DNA of 56,269 nt, from NCBI GenBank assembly GCA_049972525.1, contig JBMFKI010000008.1, positions 1 to 56,269 of the forward strand, in the 5' to 3' direction. Below are positions 31,556-39,957 of this stretch, in pieces. The DNA comes from JAVZLQ01 sp049972525 (GTDB lineage Archaea; Thermoproteota; Bathyarchaeia; Bathyarchaeales; Bathycorpusculaceae). The notes below the pieces were generated by a model, which was given only the letters and a program-made list of their open reading frames with translations, made no database searches and had not been told where the DNA came from. The first letter of the stretch is position 1, and each line of letters begins with the position of its first letter. The translations under genes and the position numbers were made by a program.

Positions 31556-32173
31556 TTAACCCTCAAATTTCTTCAAGCATAACCCCAAAATGAACACTTC
31601 AGAGCTTTTAGCGCGACTTGCCTTTGGCTTTATAACACGCGCAACCTCAAAGTGTTCCTTGACCTTTTTCACGAAGTCATCAAGCATGTCGCCTTGAAAA
31701 ACTTTGACGAAAAAGTTTCCCGAAGTCTTAAGGGTTTTTAGGGCTATTTCCAGTGCACGCTGCGCCAAGTCTATTTGTCTAGCATGGTCAACTTCCCATA
31801 TTCCAGAAATGTTGGGAGAAGCGTCTGAAATAACGACATCCGCTTTTTTCGGGAGCATACTTAAAATTTGCTCTAATGTTTCATGTTCTGTTATATCTCC
31901 TATAATTGTGCGCACATTATCTTCTGGAAAAGGTTCTACGCGCCTAATGTCAACGCCTAAAACAAAACCTCGTTTACCAACAACCTTTCTCGATGCTTGA
32001 AGCCAACCACCAGGTGCGGCACCTAAGTCCAATACGACGTCACCACCTTTCATAAAATGATATTTTTCAACCGCTTGCAGAAGCTTGTATGCCGCTCTGG
32101 AGCGATACTTCTCTTCCTTAGCCTTTTTGTAGTAATAATCTCTTTTCCTTTCCTGCATCCAAGCTTTAGGCAA
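31556..32173 (-). CDS. rlmE: RlmE/FtsJ-type rRNA 2'-O-methyltransferase
   Basis: A 205-residue SAM-dependent methyltransferase. The catalytic tetrad K-D-K-E is visible: Lys in RAAYKLLQ, Asp in VVISDASPN, Lys in FFVKVFQG and Glu in KSSEVFILG. The SAM loop is VVLDLGAAPGGW. Bacterial RlmE methylates U2552 of 23S rRNA, and the archaeal enzyme probably does the equivalent; tRNA is an alternative. The start is TTG at 32173, two bases after the stop of the TFE-beta-like gene, so the two are translated from one transcript. Confidence 0.92.
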   Translation of the reverse strand: MPKAWMQERKRDYYYKKAKEEKYRSRAAYKLLQAVEKYHFMKGGDVVLDLGAAPGGWLQASRKVVGKRGFVLGVDIRRVEPFPEDNVRTIIGDITEHETLEQILSMLPKKADVVISDASPNISGIWEVDHARQIDLAQRALEIALKTLKTSGNFFVKVFQGDMLDDFVKKVKEHFEVARVIKPKASRAKSSEVFILGLCLKKFEG

Positions 32174-32175
32174 AA

Positions 32176-32553
32176 CTAGCTATCACCTAAAAGTCCAGAC
32201 TCGCTTTTAGAGATGGAAATAAGCCATTGCGTCAGCCTTTCACATGTCTGCGGAGAAATTGAACTCGCAGGATCACATCTCGCCGCGTCTGGACACATTA
32301 AACATGGGCAATCTGCTATTGAATCTATTGATGCTGGAAGCCTTTTTGGAAAAAGCCTATAGGTCCATCTTCCATCACGAAGTTCCTTCTCCCTTCGTAT
32401 AAGCCCCTTACTCTCAAGTTTCAAAGCTATTCTGGAACCCTCCCTACTGCTTGCACCTAGTTTACGCCACAATTCGGATTGAAGGACACCTTCGAATCCC
32501 GTGTTGATTATGTGCTGTAGGGCCTTTTGTTCTAAATCGTTGCGTTTAGACAT
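32176..32553 (-). CDS. TFE-beta / RPC34-like winged-helix protein with an Fe-S cysteine cluster
   Basis: A 125-residue protein. The N-terminal winged helix has VLQSELWRKLGASSREGSRI followed by ALKLESKGLIRREKELRDGR. The C-terminal domain carries C84-x2-C87-x5-C93-x10-C104 (plus C82) followed by ERLTQWL. This combination fits archaeal TFE-beta, the relative of Pol III subunit RPC39/RPC34, which binds a [4Fe-4S] cluster and partners TFE-alpha in promoter opening. A MarR-like regulator with metal-binding cysteines is the alternative. It is co-transcribed with rlmE and divergent from kae1. Confidence 0.75.
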   Translation of the reverse strand: MSKRNDLEQKALQHIINTGFEGVLQSELWRKLGASSREGSRIALKLESKGLIRREKELRDGRWTYRLFPKRLPASIDSIADCPCLMCPDAARCDPASSISPQTCERLTQWLISISKSESGLLGDS

Positions 32554-32589
32554 TTCTACTTTTTCCGCCTCACCTATAGTGTAATAAAG

Positions 32590-32603
32590 CGTTTTAAATA
32601 AAA
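32590..32603 (+). promoter_or_regulatory. TATA box for the kae1-bud32 operon
   Basis: CGTTTTAAATAAAA lies about 55 bases before ATG 32651. The leader carries TTGGAGGA further down. The same short interval also serves the divergent TFE-beta-rlmE pair. Confidence 0.5.
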
Positions 32604-32650
32604 AAGTGTATGCTTAAACCTTTTGGAGGAAAACATCGCGAAGGATTAAA

Positions 32651-33673
32651 ATGAAGGAGAAAAAGGCTGAAACAGTTTATTGCTTAGGAATAGAATCCAC
32701 AGCAGACGATTTCAGCGTGGGGATAGCAACATCAGAGGGAAAAATATTAGCAAACATTATAAGCGCGTACATACCCGAGGAAGGAGGCATTCACCCAAGA
32801 GAAGCAGCAAGACACCACGCGGAAAAAGCAAGTCAAGTTTTAGAAGAGGCCCTTAAAAAAGCAGAAGTAAAAGCGAAGAATCTATCCGTCATTGCTTTTT
32901 CTCAAGGTCCAGGTTTAGGCCCATGCTTAAGGACTGGAGCAACAATAGCCCGAGCTCTAGCGTACTATTTGAAAATTCCATTAATAGGTGTCAACCATTG
33001 TGTGGCGCACATTGAAATAGGAAAATTAAAGACAGGAGCAAAAGATCCAGTTACTCTTTATGTTTCTGGCGGAAACACTATTGTCACAGCGTTCGATTCT
33101 GGACGTTATAGGGTGTTTGGAGAAACTTTAGACATAGCTCTTGGGAACTGTTTGGATGTCTTTGCAAGAGAGGTTGGATTGAGGCAGAACGCTGGCACGC
33201 CATTCGGAGCTGTTGTAGAAAAGCTTGCGACGAAGGGAAAACAGTTGATTCCATTACCATACACGGTTAAGGGCATGGACACTTCTTTCAGCGGCTTGCT
33301 AACCGCTGCGGTGAATCTACTTAAAAGCAAAGCCTATAAGCTTGAGGACCTGTGCTATAGCCTTCAAGAAACAGCTTTTTCAATGGTTACGGAAATCACT
33401 GAAAGAGCTCTTGCACACACAGAGAAAAAAGAAGTCCTATTAACTGGCGGAGTAGCTGCAAACAAAAGATTACAGTCCATGATTAAAACAATAGCAGAAG
33501 AACACAACGCAAAATTCTGTGTTGCACCAAGCGAGTTTGCTGTTGACAACGGGGCAATGATAGCATGGACTGGCATATTAGCTTATAAACACAACGTATT
33601 CACGCCGATTGAAAAAAGCTTTGTCAGGCTTAGGTGGCGCCTTGAAGAGGTTGAAGTTCCATGGGTGAAATGA
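32651..33673 (+). CDS. kae1: KEOPS subunit Kae1 (tRNA N6-adenosine threonylcarbamoyltransferase)
   Basis: A 340-residue ASKHA-fold enzyme that transfers threonylcarbamoyl to A37 of ANN-decoding tRNAs. Seen are LGIESTADDFSVGI, FSQGPGLGPCLRTG, the metal pair H116 and H120 in NHCVAH, VTLYVSGGNTIV and LTGGVAANKRLQ, with a terminal Asp region (FAVDNGAMIAW). Length is that of stand-alone Kae1. The stop overlaps bud32 by 13 bases. Some archaea fuse the two; here they are separate genes. Confidence 0.95.
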   Translation: MKEKKAETVYCLGIESTADDFSVGIATSEGKILANIISAYIPEEGGIHPREAARHHAEKASQVLEEALKKAEVKAKNLSVIAFSQGPGLGPCLRTGATIARALAYYLKIPLIGVNHCVAHIEIGKLKTGAKDPVTLYVSGGNTIVTAFDSGRYRVFGETLDIALGNCLDVFAREVGLRQNAGTPFGAVVEKLATKGKQLIPLPYTVKGMDTSFSGLLTAAVNLLKSKAYKLEDLCYSLQETAFSMVTEITERALAHTEKKEVLLTGGVAANKRLQSMIKTIAEEHNAKFCVAPSEFAVDNGAMIAWTGILAYKHNVFTPIEKSFVRLRWRLEEVEVPWVK

Positions 33674-34329
33674 AGCCTCTGCTGATGAAGAAAGGGGCAG
33701 AAGCAAGCCTTTACCTTACGCGGTGGCATGGGAGAAAAGTGGTCATTAAGAAGCGTTTACCAAAGAAATATCGTCCACCGCAACTTGATGAACGTATTAG
33801 AATCTATAGGACAATTCATGAACCACAATTGATGAGCGAAGCAAAAAAAGCTGGAGTCCCAACACCAACAATTTTCCTTGTTGATGTGAACGAAGCGTCA
33901 ATAATAATGGAGTTCATCGAAGGAATTCAAGTGAAACAGTTGCTGAGCAAGATTACAAAAAGCGAGAGAGAAAATATCTGCAGAAAAATTGGTGCGTTAA
34001 TTGGAAAGCTTCATGCCAGAGGCATAATACATGGTGATTTAACAACCTCAAATATGATACTAACCGACGAGGGAAAGATCTACTTTGTAGATTTCGGACT
34101 CGGCGAAAAAACAAGGGAGTTGGAAGCCATAGGCGTTGATCTGCACCTTATGAAAAGGGCATTACAAAGCACACATTTCCGCTTTACTGAAGAATGTTTT
34201 GATGCAGTAATCGAAGGATACTCAAAGGTTTTAGGTGCGAAAAACACGAAAGGCGTTTTAGAAAAGGTGAAAGAAATAGAAAGAAGAGGAAGGTACATTA
34301 CTGAAAGAAAAGAAGGGGCAAAGGCATGA
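33661..34329 (+). CDS. bud32: KEOPS kinase/ATPase Bud32
   Basis: A 222-residue minimal RIO-like kinase. It has LMKKGAEASLYLT and VVIKKRLPKKYRPP with the ATP lysine, the catalytic HGDLTTSNM and VDFGLGEKT with the metal-binding Asp. It acts as an ATPase that supports Kae1. The ATG at 33661 has GAGGTT upstream; an ATG at 33670 overlapping the kae1 stop as ATGA is the alternative. The stop overlaps the next gene's ATG (ATGA). Confidence 0.93.
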   Translation: MGEMKPLLMKKGAEASLYLTRWHGRKVVIKKRLPKKYRPPQLDERIRIYRTIHEPQLMSEAKKAGVPTPTIFLVDVNEASIIMEFIEGIQVKQLLSKITKSERENICRKIGALIGKLHARGIIHGDLTTSNMILTDEGKIYFVDFGLGEKTRELEAIGVDLHLMKRALQSTHFRFTEECFDAVIEGYSKVLGAKNTKGVLEKVKEIERRGRYITERKEGAKA

Positions 34330-34727
34330 TTAAGACTGTCTGGTGCATAACATTATACGTTTCAGACTTGAATGGGGCGAAGGAGTTTTACGAAAAAATT
34401 TTAGGTCTAGAAAAGAAGTACGAATACTCGAGCTATGTAGGTTTTGAATGCGGCGGAATTGAAATAGGGTTAATACCAAAACTTAAAAAAGAACAAAAAG
34501 TAGACCCTTTTTCTCCATCTATAGAATTTCTTGTGGACAATATTGAAGAAGCATGTGCGGTGCTTAAGCGAAAGGGAGTTGAGTTCATTAAAGAGTTACA
34601 TGATGAACCTTGGGGTGGGAGGCAAGCGAGTTTCAAAGATCCGGATGGTAATACCTTGGAAATAACACAGATAAATTGGGAAAAATACTTCACTATAGCA
34701 GCTGAAGGGGCAAAGAAAACGCTGTGA
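34326..34727 (+). CDS. VOC family protein (glyoxalase/bleomycin-resistance fold)
   Basis: A 133-residue protein with two betaalphabetabetabeta halves. The first is WCITLYVSDLNGAKEFYEKILGLEKKYE and the second VEFLVDNIEEACAVLKRKGVEF with FKDPDGNTLEITQ. Metal ligands could come from the N-terminal strand, the Glu in GGIEIGL and the C-terminal LEITQ. The substrate cannot be inferred. It starts as ATGA with bud32 and is followed 6 bases later by the XTP pyrophosphatase, so it lies inside the KEOPS operon. That position does not by itself suggest a role in tRNA modification. Confidence 0.87.
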   Translation: MIKTVWCITLYVSDLNGAKEFYEKILGLEKKYEYSSYVGFECGGIEIGLIPKLKKEQKVDPFSPSIEFLVDNIEEACAVLKRKGVEFIKELHDEPWGGRQASFKDPDGNTLEITQINWEKYFTIAAEGAKKTL

Positions 34728-34733
34728 GAAAAC

Positions 34734-35333
34734 ATGAGTTTCCCATTAAAAGGCAAAGTAATATTCTTCGCAACAAATAACATCAACAAGTATAACGAAG
34801 CACGCGAAGAATTAGCGGAATACGAAATCGCCGTAGCAATGCTCAGAATAAAAACTTTAGAAATTCAAAGCGAAAGTCTAGAGGAAATTGCAACGGCAAG
34901 CGCCTTAGATGTATGCAGAAAATGCGGATTGCCCATAATTGTAGAGGATGCGGGACTGTTCATAGAAGCCCTAAACGGTTTTCCTGGACCGTACGCATCT
35001 TACGTCTACAAGACAATAGGTAATAAGGGTTTACTTCGGCTAATGGAGAATGTGAAAAACAGAAAAGCAGTTTTCCGTTCGGTAATTGCATACTGTTTAT
35101 CTGATAATACGCCAGCTTGTTTTAGTGGAGAAGTTGAGGGCGAAATAACGCTGGAAGAGAGGAAAAGAGAAAGCAAGTCAAGTTTTGGATTTGACCCTGT
35201 CTTCAAGCCGTTAAGCAGCAAAAAAACATTTGCTGAGATGAGTATAACGGAGAAAAACAGATTTTCACATCGCGCAAAGGCTTTACGCAAATTTGCAGAG
35301 TGGTATAAGCGTTCAGGCAATTGCAAAGAATAA
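34734..35333 (+). CDS. rdgB: XTP/dITP diphosphatase (RdgB/HAM1)
   Basis: A 199-residue house-cleaning enzyme that hydrolyses ITP, dITP and XTP. Motifs are IFFATNNINKYNEA at the N-terminus, PIIVEDAGLFIEALNGFPGPYASYV and SSFGFDPVFKP, then NRFSHRAKALRKF. All core residues are in place. It is the last gene of the kae1-bud32-VOC-XTPase run. S15 follows with its own TATA element 20 bases later. Confidence 0.92.
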   Translation: MSFPLKGKVIFFATNNINKYNEAREELAEYEIAVAMLRIKTLEIQSESLEEIATASALDVCRKCGLPIIVEDAGLFIEALNGFPGPYASYVYKTIGNKGLLRLMENVKNRKAVFRSVIAYCLSDNTPACFSGEVEGEITLEERKRESKSSFGFDPVFKPLSSKKTFAEMSITEKNRFSHRAKALRKFAEWYKRSGNCKE

Positions 35334-35349
35334 GAAGCACGTCATCAAT

Positions 35350-35362
35350 AATTTTAAATATC
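35350..35362 (+). promoter_or_regulatory. TATA box for rps15
   Basis: AATTTTAAATATC is centred near 35356, 45 bases before ATG 35401, and predicts a leader of about 18 bases. Confidence 0.5.
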
Positions 35363-35400
35363 AGTCTACCCTCGCTCATACAGAGTTTAAGTGATAAACA

Positions 35401-35841
35401 ATGCCAAAACAAGAAAAGGGAAAATCTCATCAAACAAGACCAGTTAGCAAAAGACCGCCAAGCTGGTGCAAATACCAACCAGAGGAAGTCGAAGCGCTCA
35501 TCATCAAACTTGCCAAGGAAGGAAATTCGCCGAGCCGCATAGGAACAATACTCCGAGACCAGTACGCTATACCGCTGGTTAAGCCCCTAGCGGGGAAAAC
35601 CATAACGAAGATACTTCGGGACGCTGGACTCGCACCTTCAATTCCAGAAGATTTAGGAAACCTGCTGAAAAAGGCTGAGAGCCTCGCCGCTCACCTTGAA
35701 AAACATAAGAAGGATCTGCACAATAAGAGGGCTCTTCAACTTGTGGAAGCGAAAATTCACAAACTTTCAAAATATTACAAAAGCGAGGGCATTCTACCGC
35801 CAAACTGGAAATATGAACCAAAAATAGCTTCTGTTGCCTAA
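35401..35841 (+). CDS. rps15: 30S ribosomal protein S15 (uS15)
   Basis: A 146-residue archaeal/eukaryotic-length S15. The N-terminal extension is rich in basic residues (KSHQTRPVSKRPPSW). Then come YQPEEVEALIIKLAKEGNSPS, RIGTILRDQYAIPLV and LKKAESLAAHLEKHKKDLHNKRALQLVEAKIHKLSKYYK, the rRNA-binding three-helix region. The gene order S15, RecJ-like nuclease, Pcc1 is conserved in archaea to my knowledge. Confidence 0.94.
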   Translation: MPKQEKGKSHQTRPVSKRPPSWCKYQPEEVEALIIKLAKEGNSPSRIGTILRDQYAIPLVKPLAGKTITKILRDAGLAPSIPEDLGNLLKKAESLAAHLEKHKKDLHNKRALQLVEAKIHKLSKYYKSEGILPPNWKYEPKIASVA

Positions 35842-35910
35842 CCCTTAACAAGCAACCCTTGTTCATCTTGAGTTTTAAAATCCTTAAATAATTAGGCTCC
35901 CTAGCCTATT

Positions 35911-37374
35911 GTGATCACAATGACTATAGGAGAGAAGCGACTCTCAGAATTCTTTGAAGCTGCTACGCGTGCGGCTAAAACAATATTGGAAGTTGCAAAG
36001 GAAGATGGTTTCATTCATGTTTTTTCACATTTGGATGCTGATGGAGTAGCAGCGGCAGGAATTGTTGGGAAAATGTTGTTTAGGCTTGATGCAAGGTTCA
36101 GAATTAGAATAACTCAGTGGGTTGATGAAAAAATTGTTAGCGAAATTCTAGCAGATAAGCCGCAACTTATAATTTTCACGGATTTTGGAAGCGGATACTT
36201 AAGTCTACTAAACCAAAAACTTGCAGATTTCAAAATGGTGATTTTAGACCATCATCAAGTCATTGATGGAGAATCAGGCAACTTTGTGCAGGTAAACCCG
36301 CATTTGTATGGAGTTGATGGCGCAAAAGACATAAGCGGCGCTGGCGTTGCCTATTTTGTAGCAAAAGCTGTTGATAATAGCAATGTGGATTTGGCGCCAA
36401 TAGCGATTGTTGGAGCCTTAGGTGATTTACAGGACAAATATGACCAGAGGAAGCTCGGCGGAATGAACGAAAAAATAGTTGAGGATGCATTGAACGCGGG
36501 GTTATTAACAGTTGAAAAGGACATAATATTTTTTGGCAGAGAAACACGTCCCATCCACAAAAGTTTAGCATCAACAACAAACCCGTTTATACCAGACATC
36601 AGCGGAAGAGAAGATAAAAGCGTGGAATTTCTAACAAGTCTAAACATAAAATTGAAGAATGGCGAAAAATGGCGCGCTTTAAGAGACCTTTCAGAAGAAG
36701 AAAAGAAAACGTTATGCTCCGCAATTGCCGAGCATCTGCTTTCAAAAGGTTTACACTATGAAATTGGAAACCTCATCGGGCACGTTTACACCTTAAAAAA
36801 TGAAGAACCTTGGACACCGCTAAGAGATGCAAGGGAATTTGCCGTTTTACTAAATGCAACGGGGCGAATGAACAAACCTAGCTTGGGCGTTTCAATCTGC
36901 ATGGGAGACAGAGGCACAACCCTTGAGACAGCAATTAAAGTTTTAGAGGAGTATAGGGGAACCATCAGCAAATATCTTGGATGGGTCATGGAGAAGCCTT
37001 CCGAGAGAATGAAGGAAATGGAGAATATTTACGTAGTTTACGGTGAGAATTTCATAGATGACAAAATAATAGGAGCAGTATCCTCAATCTTATCCACAAG
37101 TCTTCCGAATCCCGAAAAGCCGCTAATTGCTTACGCGCATGTTGAAGAGGAAAATTTGGCAAAATTCTCGGCGAGAACAACAGACATTATGGTGGACAGG
37201 GGAATAAATCTCGGAGAAATTATGCAGATAGCAGCTGAAAAATGCATGGGAAATGGGGGAGGCCACAACATAGCAGCTGGTGCGCAGGTACCAATAGACA
37301 AAACCGATGCATTCATCAAAATTGTCGACGAACTTGTTGGGAAGCAGTTGAGAGGCGAGAAAGTTGGAGGCTGA
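35911..37374 (+). CDS. recJ: Archaeal RecJ-like DHH-family exonuclease
   Basis: A 487-residue DHH phosphoesterase of the archaeal RecJ/GAN type. The N-terminal DHH domain has FSHLDADGVAAAGI, IIFTDFGSGYL and ILDHHQVIDGES. The C-terminal DHHA1 domain ends in GGGHNIAAGAQVP. Such proteins digest single-stranded DNA or RNA 5'-3', and some associate with GINS/MCM. The start GTG 35911 fits a leaderless transcript from CTTAAATAATTAG near 35882; ATG 35920 is the alternative. The 3' end overlaps pcc1 by 11 bases. Confidence 0.9.
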   Translation: MITMTIGEKRLSEFFEAATRAAKTILEVAKEDGFIHVFSHLDADGVAAAGIVGKMLFRLDARFRIRITQWVDEKIVSEILADKPQLIIFTDFGSGYLSLLNQKLADFKMVILDHHQVIDGESGNFVQVNPHLYGVDGAKDISGAGVAYFVAKAVDNSNVDLAPIAIVGALGDLQDKYDQRKLGGMNEKIVEDALNAGLLTVEKDIIFFGRETRPIHKSLASTTNPFIPDISGREDKSVEFLTSLNIKLKNGEKWRALRDLSEEEKKTLCSAIAEHLLSKGLHYEIGNLIGHVYTLKNEEPWTPLRDAREFAVLLNATGRMNKPSLGVSICMGDRGTTLETAIKVLEEYRGTISKYLGWVMEKPSERMKEMENIYVVYGENFIDDKIIGAVSSILSTSLPNPEKPLIAYAHVEEENLAKFSARTTDIMVDRGINLGEIMQIAAEKCMGNGGGHNIAAGAQVPIDKTDAFIKIVDELVGKQLRGEKVGG

Positions 37375-37615
37375 GATTTTACTTGAATATGAAGATGAAG
37401 ATGTCGCACGCGCAATAGCAAACGCTGTTTCGCCAGATAATTTTAAAACTCCCAAAGGTTTAACCGTATACACTACTTGTGAAAGTGCGAAGGTCATCAC
37501 AAAAGTCATTTGTAAAAGAAAGCTTCAAACATTCACCTCCACAATTGACGATTTGCTTTTTTGTGTTGCAACAGCCGAAAAAAGCCTTGAAATGATAAGG
37601 AAAAAGGGGTTATAA
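37364..37615 (+). CDS. pcc1: KEOPS subunit Pcc1
   Basis: An 83-residue CTAG/Pcc1-type protein. EAEILLEYEDEDVARAIANAVSPDN is the typical start, TCESAKVITKVICKRKLQTF the middle and TIDDLLFCVATAEKSLEMI the terminal helix. Pcc1 dimerises and binds tRNA and Kae1 in the KEOPS complex. The start is TTG at 37364, inside the end of recJ, with GGCGAGA upstream. Kae1, Bud32 and Pcc1 are all in this window, but no Cgi121 was found. Confidence 0.85.
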   Translation: MEAEILLEYEDEDVARAIANAVSPDNFKTPKGLTVYTTCESAKVITKVICKRKLQTFTSTIDDLLFCVATAEKSLEMIRKKGL

Positions 37616-37623
37616 GCCACTTT

Positions 37624-37863
37624 CTACTTCATTTCTTCAACCGCCATCAGAGTTAATGTTGAGCGCACATTGTCAAGTCTTCTTATGCGCCAAGTCACGA
37701 TTTCCTTAAGTTTATCCATGGTGTCAGACTTTACCTTCACAACTATGTCGTAGGTTCCATAAACATTGAAAGCTTCTTCAACTCCTTCGATTTTCTCCAG
37801 TTCCTTCAACACGCTGCTTTCAGAACCCAATTCAGCGTTAATCAACACAAAGGCTGTTGGCAT
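37624..37863 (-). CDS. Stand-alone Lrp/AsnC effector-binding (RAM) domain protein
   Basis: A 79-residue RAM domain without a helix-turn-helix. It starts TAFVLINAELGSESSVLKEL, then has GVEEAFNVYGTYDIVVKVKSDTM and ends IVTWRIRRLDNVRSTLTLM. Such SraM-type proteins form dimers and higher rings, may bind amino acids and can modulate full-length Lrp regulators. No Lrp regulator is adjacent. It is convergent with pcc1 and divergent from serS, so the neighbourhood gives no more hint. Confidence 0.88.
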   Translation of the reverse strand: MPTAFVLINAELGSESSVLKELEKIEGVEEAFNVYGTYDIVVKVKSDTMDKLKEIVTWRIRRLDNVRSTLTLMAVEEMK

Positions 37864-38005
37864 AAACTCTCCTCAATGATTATTTATGTCTATGGGAATA
37901 AAACACTTTCCAATTTCCACGCATTTATTATCGTAAGGTTAAATAGTCAATTTAAAATGTAAGGTAAAGGCTAGAGGTAAATTAAACGCAAGCTTGTGTG
38001 AGAAA

Positions 38006-39295
38006 ATGCTTGATATTAGGCTTATCCGTGAAAACCCGGAACTCGTGAGAAACAATCTGATGAAAAGAGGAAATCCTGAAAATATTAGAGTACTAGATGA
38101 ACTGATTGATTATGACGATCGTTGGCGCCAACTATTAACGAAGCTGAATGAGTTACGCCATGAAAGGAGACTAGTAACAGCACATATTGCAACATTAAAG
38201 AAGGAGGGAAAAAGTGTTGAAAAAGAACTTTCAAAAGCAAAGACTGTTGATTCAGAGATAGAAAGTCTGGAAAGACAAGTGGTAGACTGCGAGGAAAAAG
38301 TGCGCTACTGCCTGATGCGCTTACCCAACCTTCTACACGAAAGTGTACCTGTAGGAAAGGACGAGAATGACAATGTTCCAATAAGAACATGGGGGAAAAC
38401 ACCAAAGTTCACATTTCCAGTTAAAGACCACATTGATATAGCCTTAAAACTTGACATAATGGACATCGAAAGAGCTGGGAAAATTGCAGGTGCCAGGTTT
38501 TTCTATTTAAAAAATGAAGGCGTGCTTTTGGATATAGCACTCATGAATTTCGCTTTAGAAGAGTTAATTAAAAAGGGCTACAAGCCGATAGAACCACCAT
38601 TTATGATGAGGAGAAAACCCTATGAGGGTGTAGTTTCGTTAAGCGATTTTGAAGACGTTCTATACAAAATTGAAAATGAAGATCTATACATGATTGCGAC
38701 GTCAGAACACCCTATAGCGGCAATGTATATGGGCGAAGTTTTGAAGGAAAAAGATTTACCTCTCAGGTTTGTCGGACTAAGCACAAACTTCAGAAAAGAG
38801 GCAGGGGCACACGGCAAAGACACACGAGGGATATTTAGAACACACCAGTTTAACAAGATTGAACAGTTCATATTCTGCAAGCCTGAAGACTCGTGGAAAA
38901 TGCATGAAGAACTTATAGGAAATGCTGAAGAACTCATACGAAAACTCGGTTTGCCATATCGCATAGTGAATGTCTGTACAGGGGATATCGGAACAGTTGC
39001 CGCCAAAAAATATGATTTGGAGGCTTGGATGCCAGCGCAAAATGCTTACAGAGAGATAATTTCATGCAGCAACTGCACAGACTACCAAGCGAGAAGGCTG
39101 AACATAAAGTATAGGGAAAAGGAAGGCACTCCACCGAAAGGATTTGTACACACATTAAACTCAACCGCCGTCGCTACTGGCAGAACAATCGTCGCTATAC
39201 TGGAGAACTACCAGCAAGAAGATGGTTCAGTTATAGTTCCAGAAGTTCTAAGAAAATACATGGGTGGTATAGAGAAAATAGCAGCTAAACGGTAA
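38006..39295 (+). CDS. serS: Seryl-tRNA synthetase
   Basis: A 429-residue class II synthetase of the common type. The N-terminal coiled-coil arm (about residues 25-105) recognises the tRNA long arm. Motif 2 is FRKEAGAHGKDTRGIFRTHQF and motif 3 is TGRTIVAILENYQQEDGSV. FEDVLYKIENEDLYMIATSEHP is also diagnostic. ATG 38006 (MLDIRLIRENPELV) is the family start; the frame is open from a TTG at 37994. It shares a free-serine pool with the SerK-like enzyme elsewhere in the window. Confidence 0.95.
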   Translation: MLDIRLIRENPELVRNNLMKRGNPENIRVLDELIDYDDRWRQLLTKLNELRHERRLVTAHIATLKKEGKSVEKELSKAKTVDSEIESLERQVVDCEEKVRYCLMRLPNLLHESVPVGKDENDNVPIRTWGKTPKFTFPVKDHIDIALKLDIMDIERAGKIAGARFFYLKNEGVLLDIALMNFALEELIKKGYKPIEPPFMMRRKPYEGVVSLSDFEDVLYKIENEDLYMIATSEHPIAAMYMGEVLKEKDLPLRFVGLSTNFRKEAGAHGKDTRGIFRTHQFNKIEQFIFCKPEDSWKMHEELIGNAEELIRKLGLPYRIVNVCTGDIGTVAAKKYDLEAWMPAQNAYREIISCSNCTDYQARRLNIKYREKEGTPPKGFVHTLNSTAVATGRTIVAILENYQQEDGSVIVPEVLRKYMGGIEKIAAKR

Positions 39296-39335
39296 AACTT
39301 TTAATACTTTAATGTGAATTTCAAAGCTACAACAT

Positions 39336-39340
39336 GGAGG
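39336..39340 (+). promoter_or_regulatory. GGAGG ribosome binding site that fixes the S3Ae start
   Basis: GGAGG lies 6 bases before GTG 39347. It shows that translation starts at GTG 39347 rather than at 39314. Confidence 0.7.
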
Positions 39341-39346
39341 ATAAAC

Positions 39347-39952
39347 GTGTCAACAAAAACAAAAAAAGTTCGAGATAAATGGCGAAGCAAAACATGGTAC
39401 ACTGTTTTGGCTCCACCATACTTTGGAAACGTTGAATTGGGAGCGGTGCCAGCGGATGAGCCTGAAAAACTTATAGGTAGAGTTATCGACTCGACACTTT
39501 ACGACATCACAAGCGATTTTGCACACCAATACTTGAAGATGTATTTCCAAGTAACAGAGGTTGACGGCAAAACGGCGAAGACAACGTTTAAGGGACATGA
39601 ATATGCACGTGACTATTTGCGCAGTTTAGTTAGGAGAAGGACAACAAAAGTTGATGGAATATTCAACGTCACAACAAAGGATGGATACAAACTGCGGCTA
39701 GCTGCATCCGCCTTCACGCTTTCAAGAATTAGAACATCGCAAGAAAAAGCCGTTAGAGCAATCATGGAGAAAATAATAAAGGAAAAAGCTTCAAACTTAA
39801 CATTAGACCAATTCGCTCAAGAGATGGTTCTAGGCAAAATAGCCTCAGACATATACAACGAGGCAAAGAAAATAGTGCCCCTTCGGCATGTAGGCATAAG
39901 GAAATCAAAGTTAGTAACGCAGGTAGCACAGCCTCAAACACAGAAAGCCTGA
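39347..39952 (+). CDS. rps3ae: 30S ribosomal protein S3Ae (eS1)
   Basis: A 201-residue ribosomal protein. TKTKKVRDKWRSKTWYTVLA and PPYFGNVELGAVPADEPEKLIGRV are signatures, followed by YLRSLVRRRTTKVDGIFNV and KKIVPLRHVGIRKSK at the C-terminus. Start selection is by the GGAGG site; 11 upstream in-frame residues are not family-like. It is convergent with the korC end of the redox operon, 5 bases apart. A TATA-like AACTTTTAATAC near 39296 may drive it. Confidence 0.93.
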   Translation: MSTKTKKVRDKWRSKTWYTVLAPPYFGNVELGAVPADEPEKLIGRVIDSTLYDITSDFAHQYLKMYFQVTEVDGKTAKTTFKGHEYARDYLRSLVRRRTTKVDGIFNVTTKDGYKLRLAASAFTLSRIRTSQEKAVRAIMEKIIKEKASNLTLDQFAQEMVLGKIASDIYNEAKKIVPLRHVGIRKSKLVTQVAQPQTQKA

Positions 39953-39957
39953 TAAAA

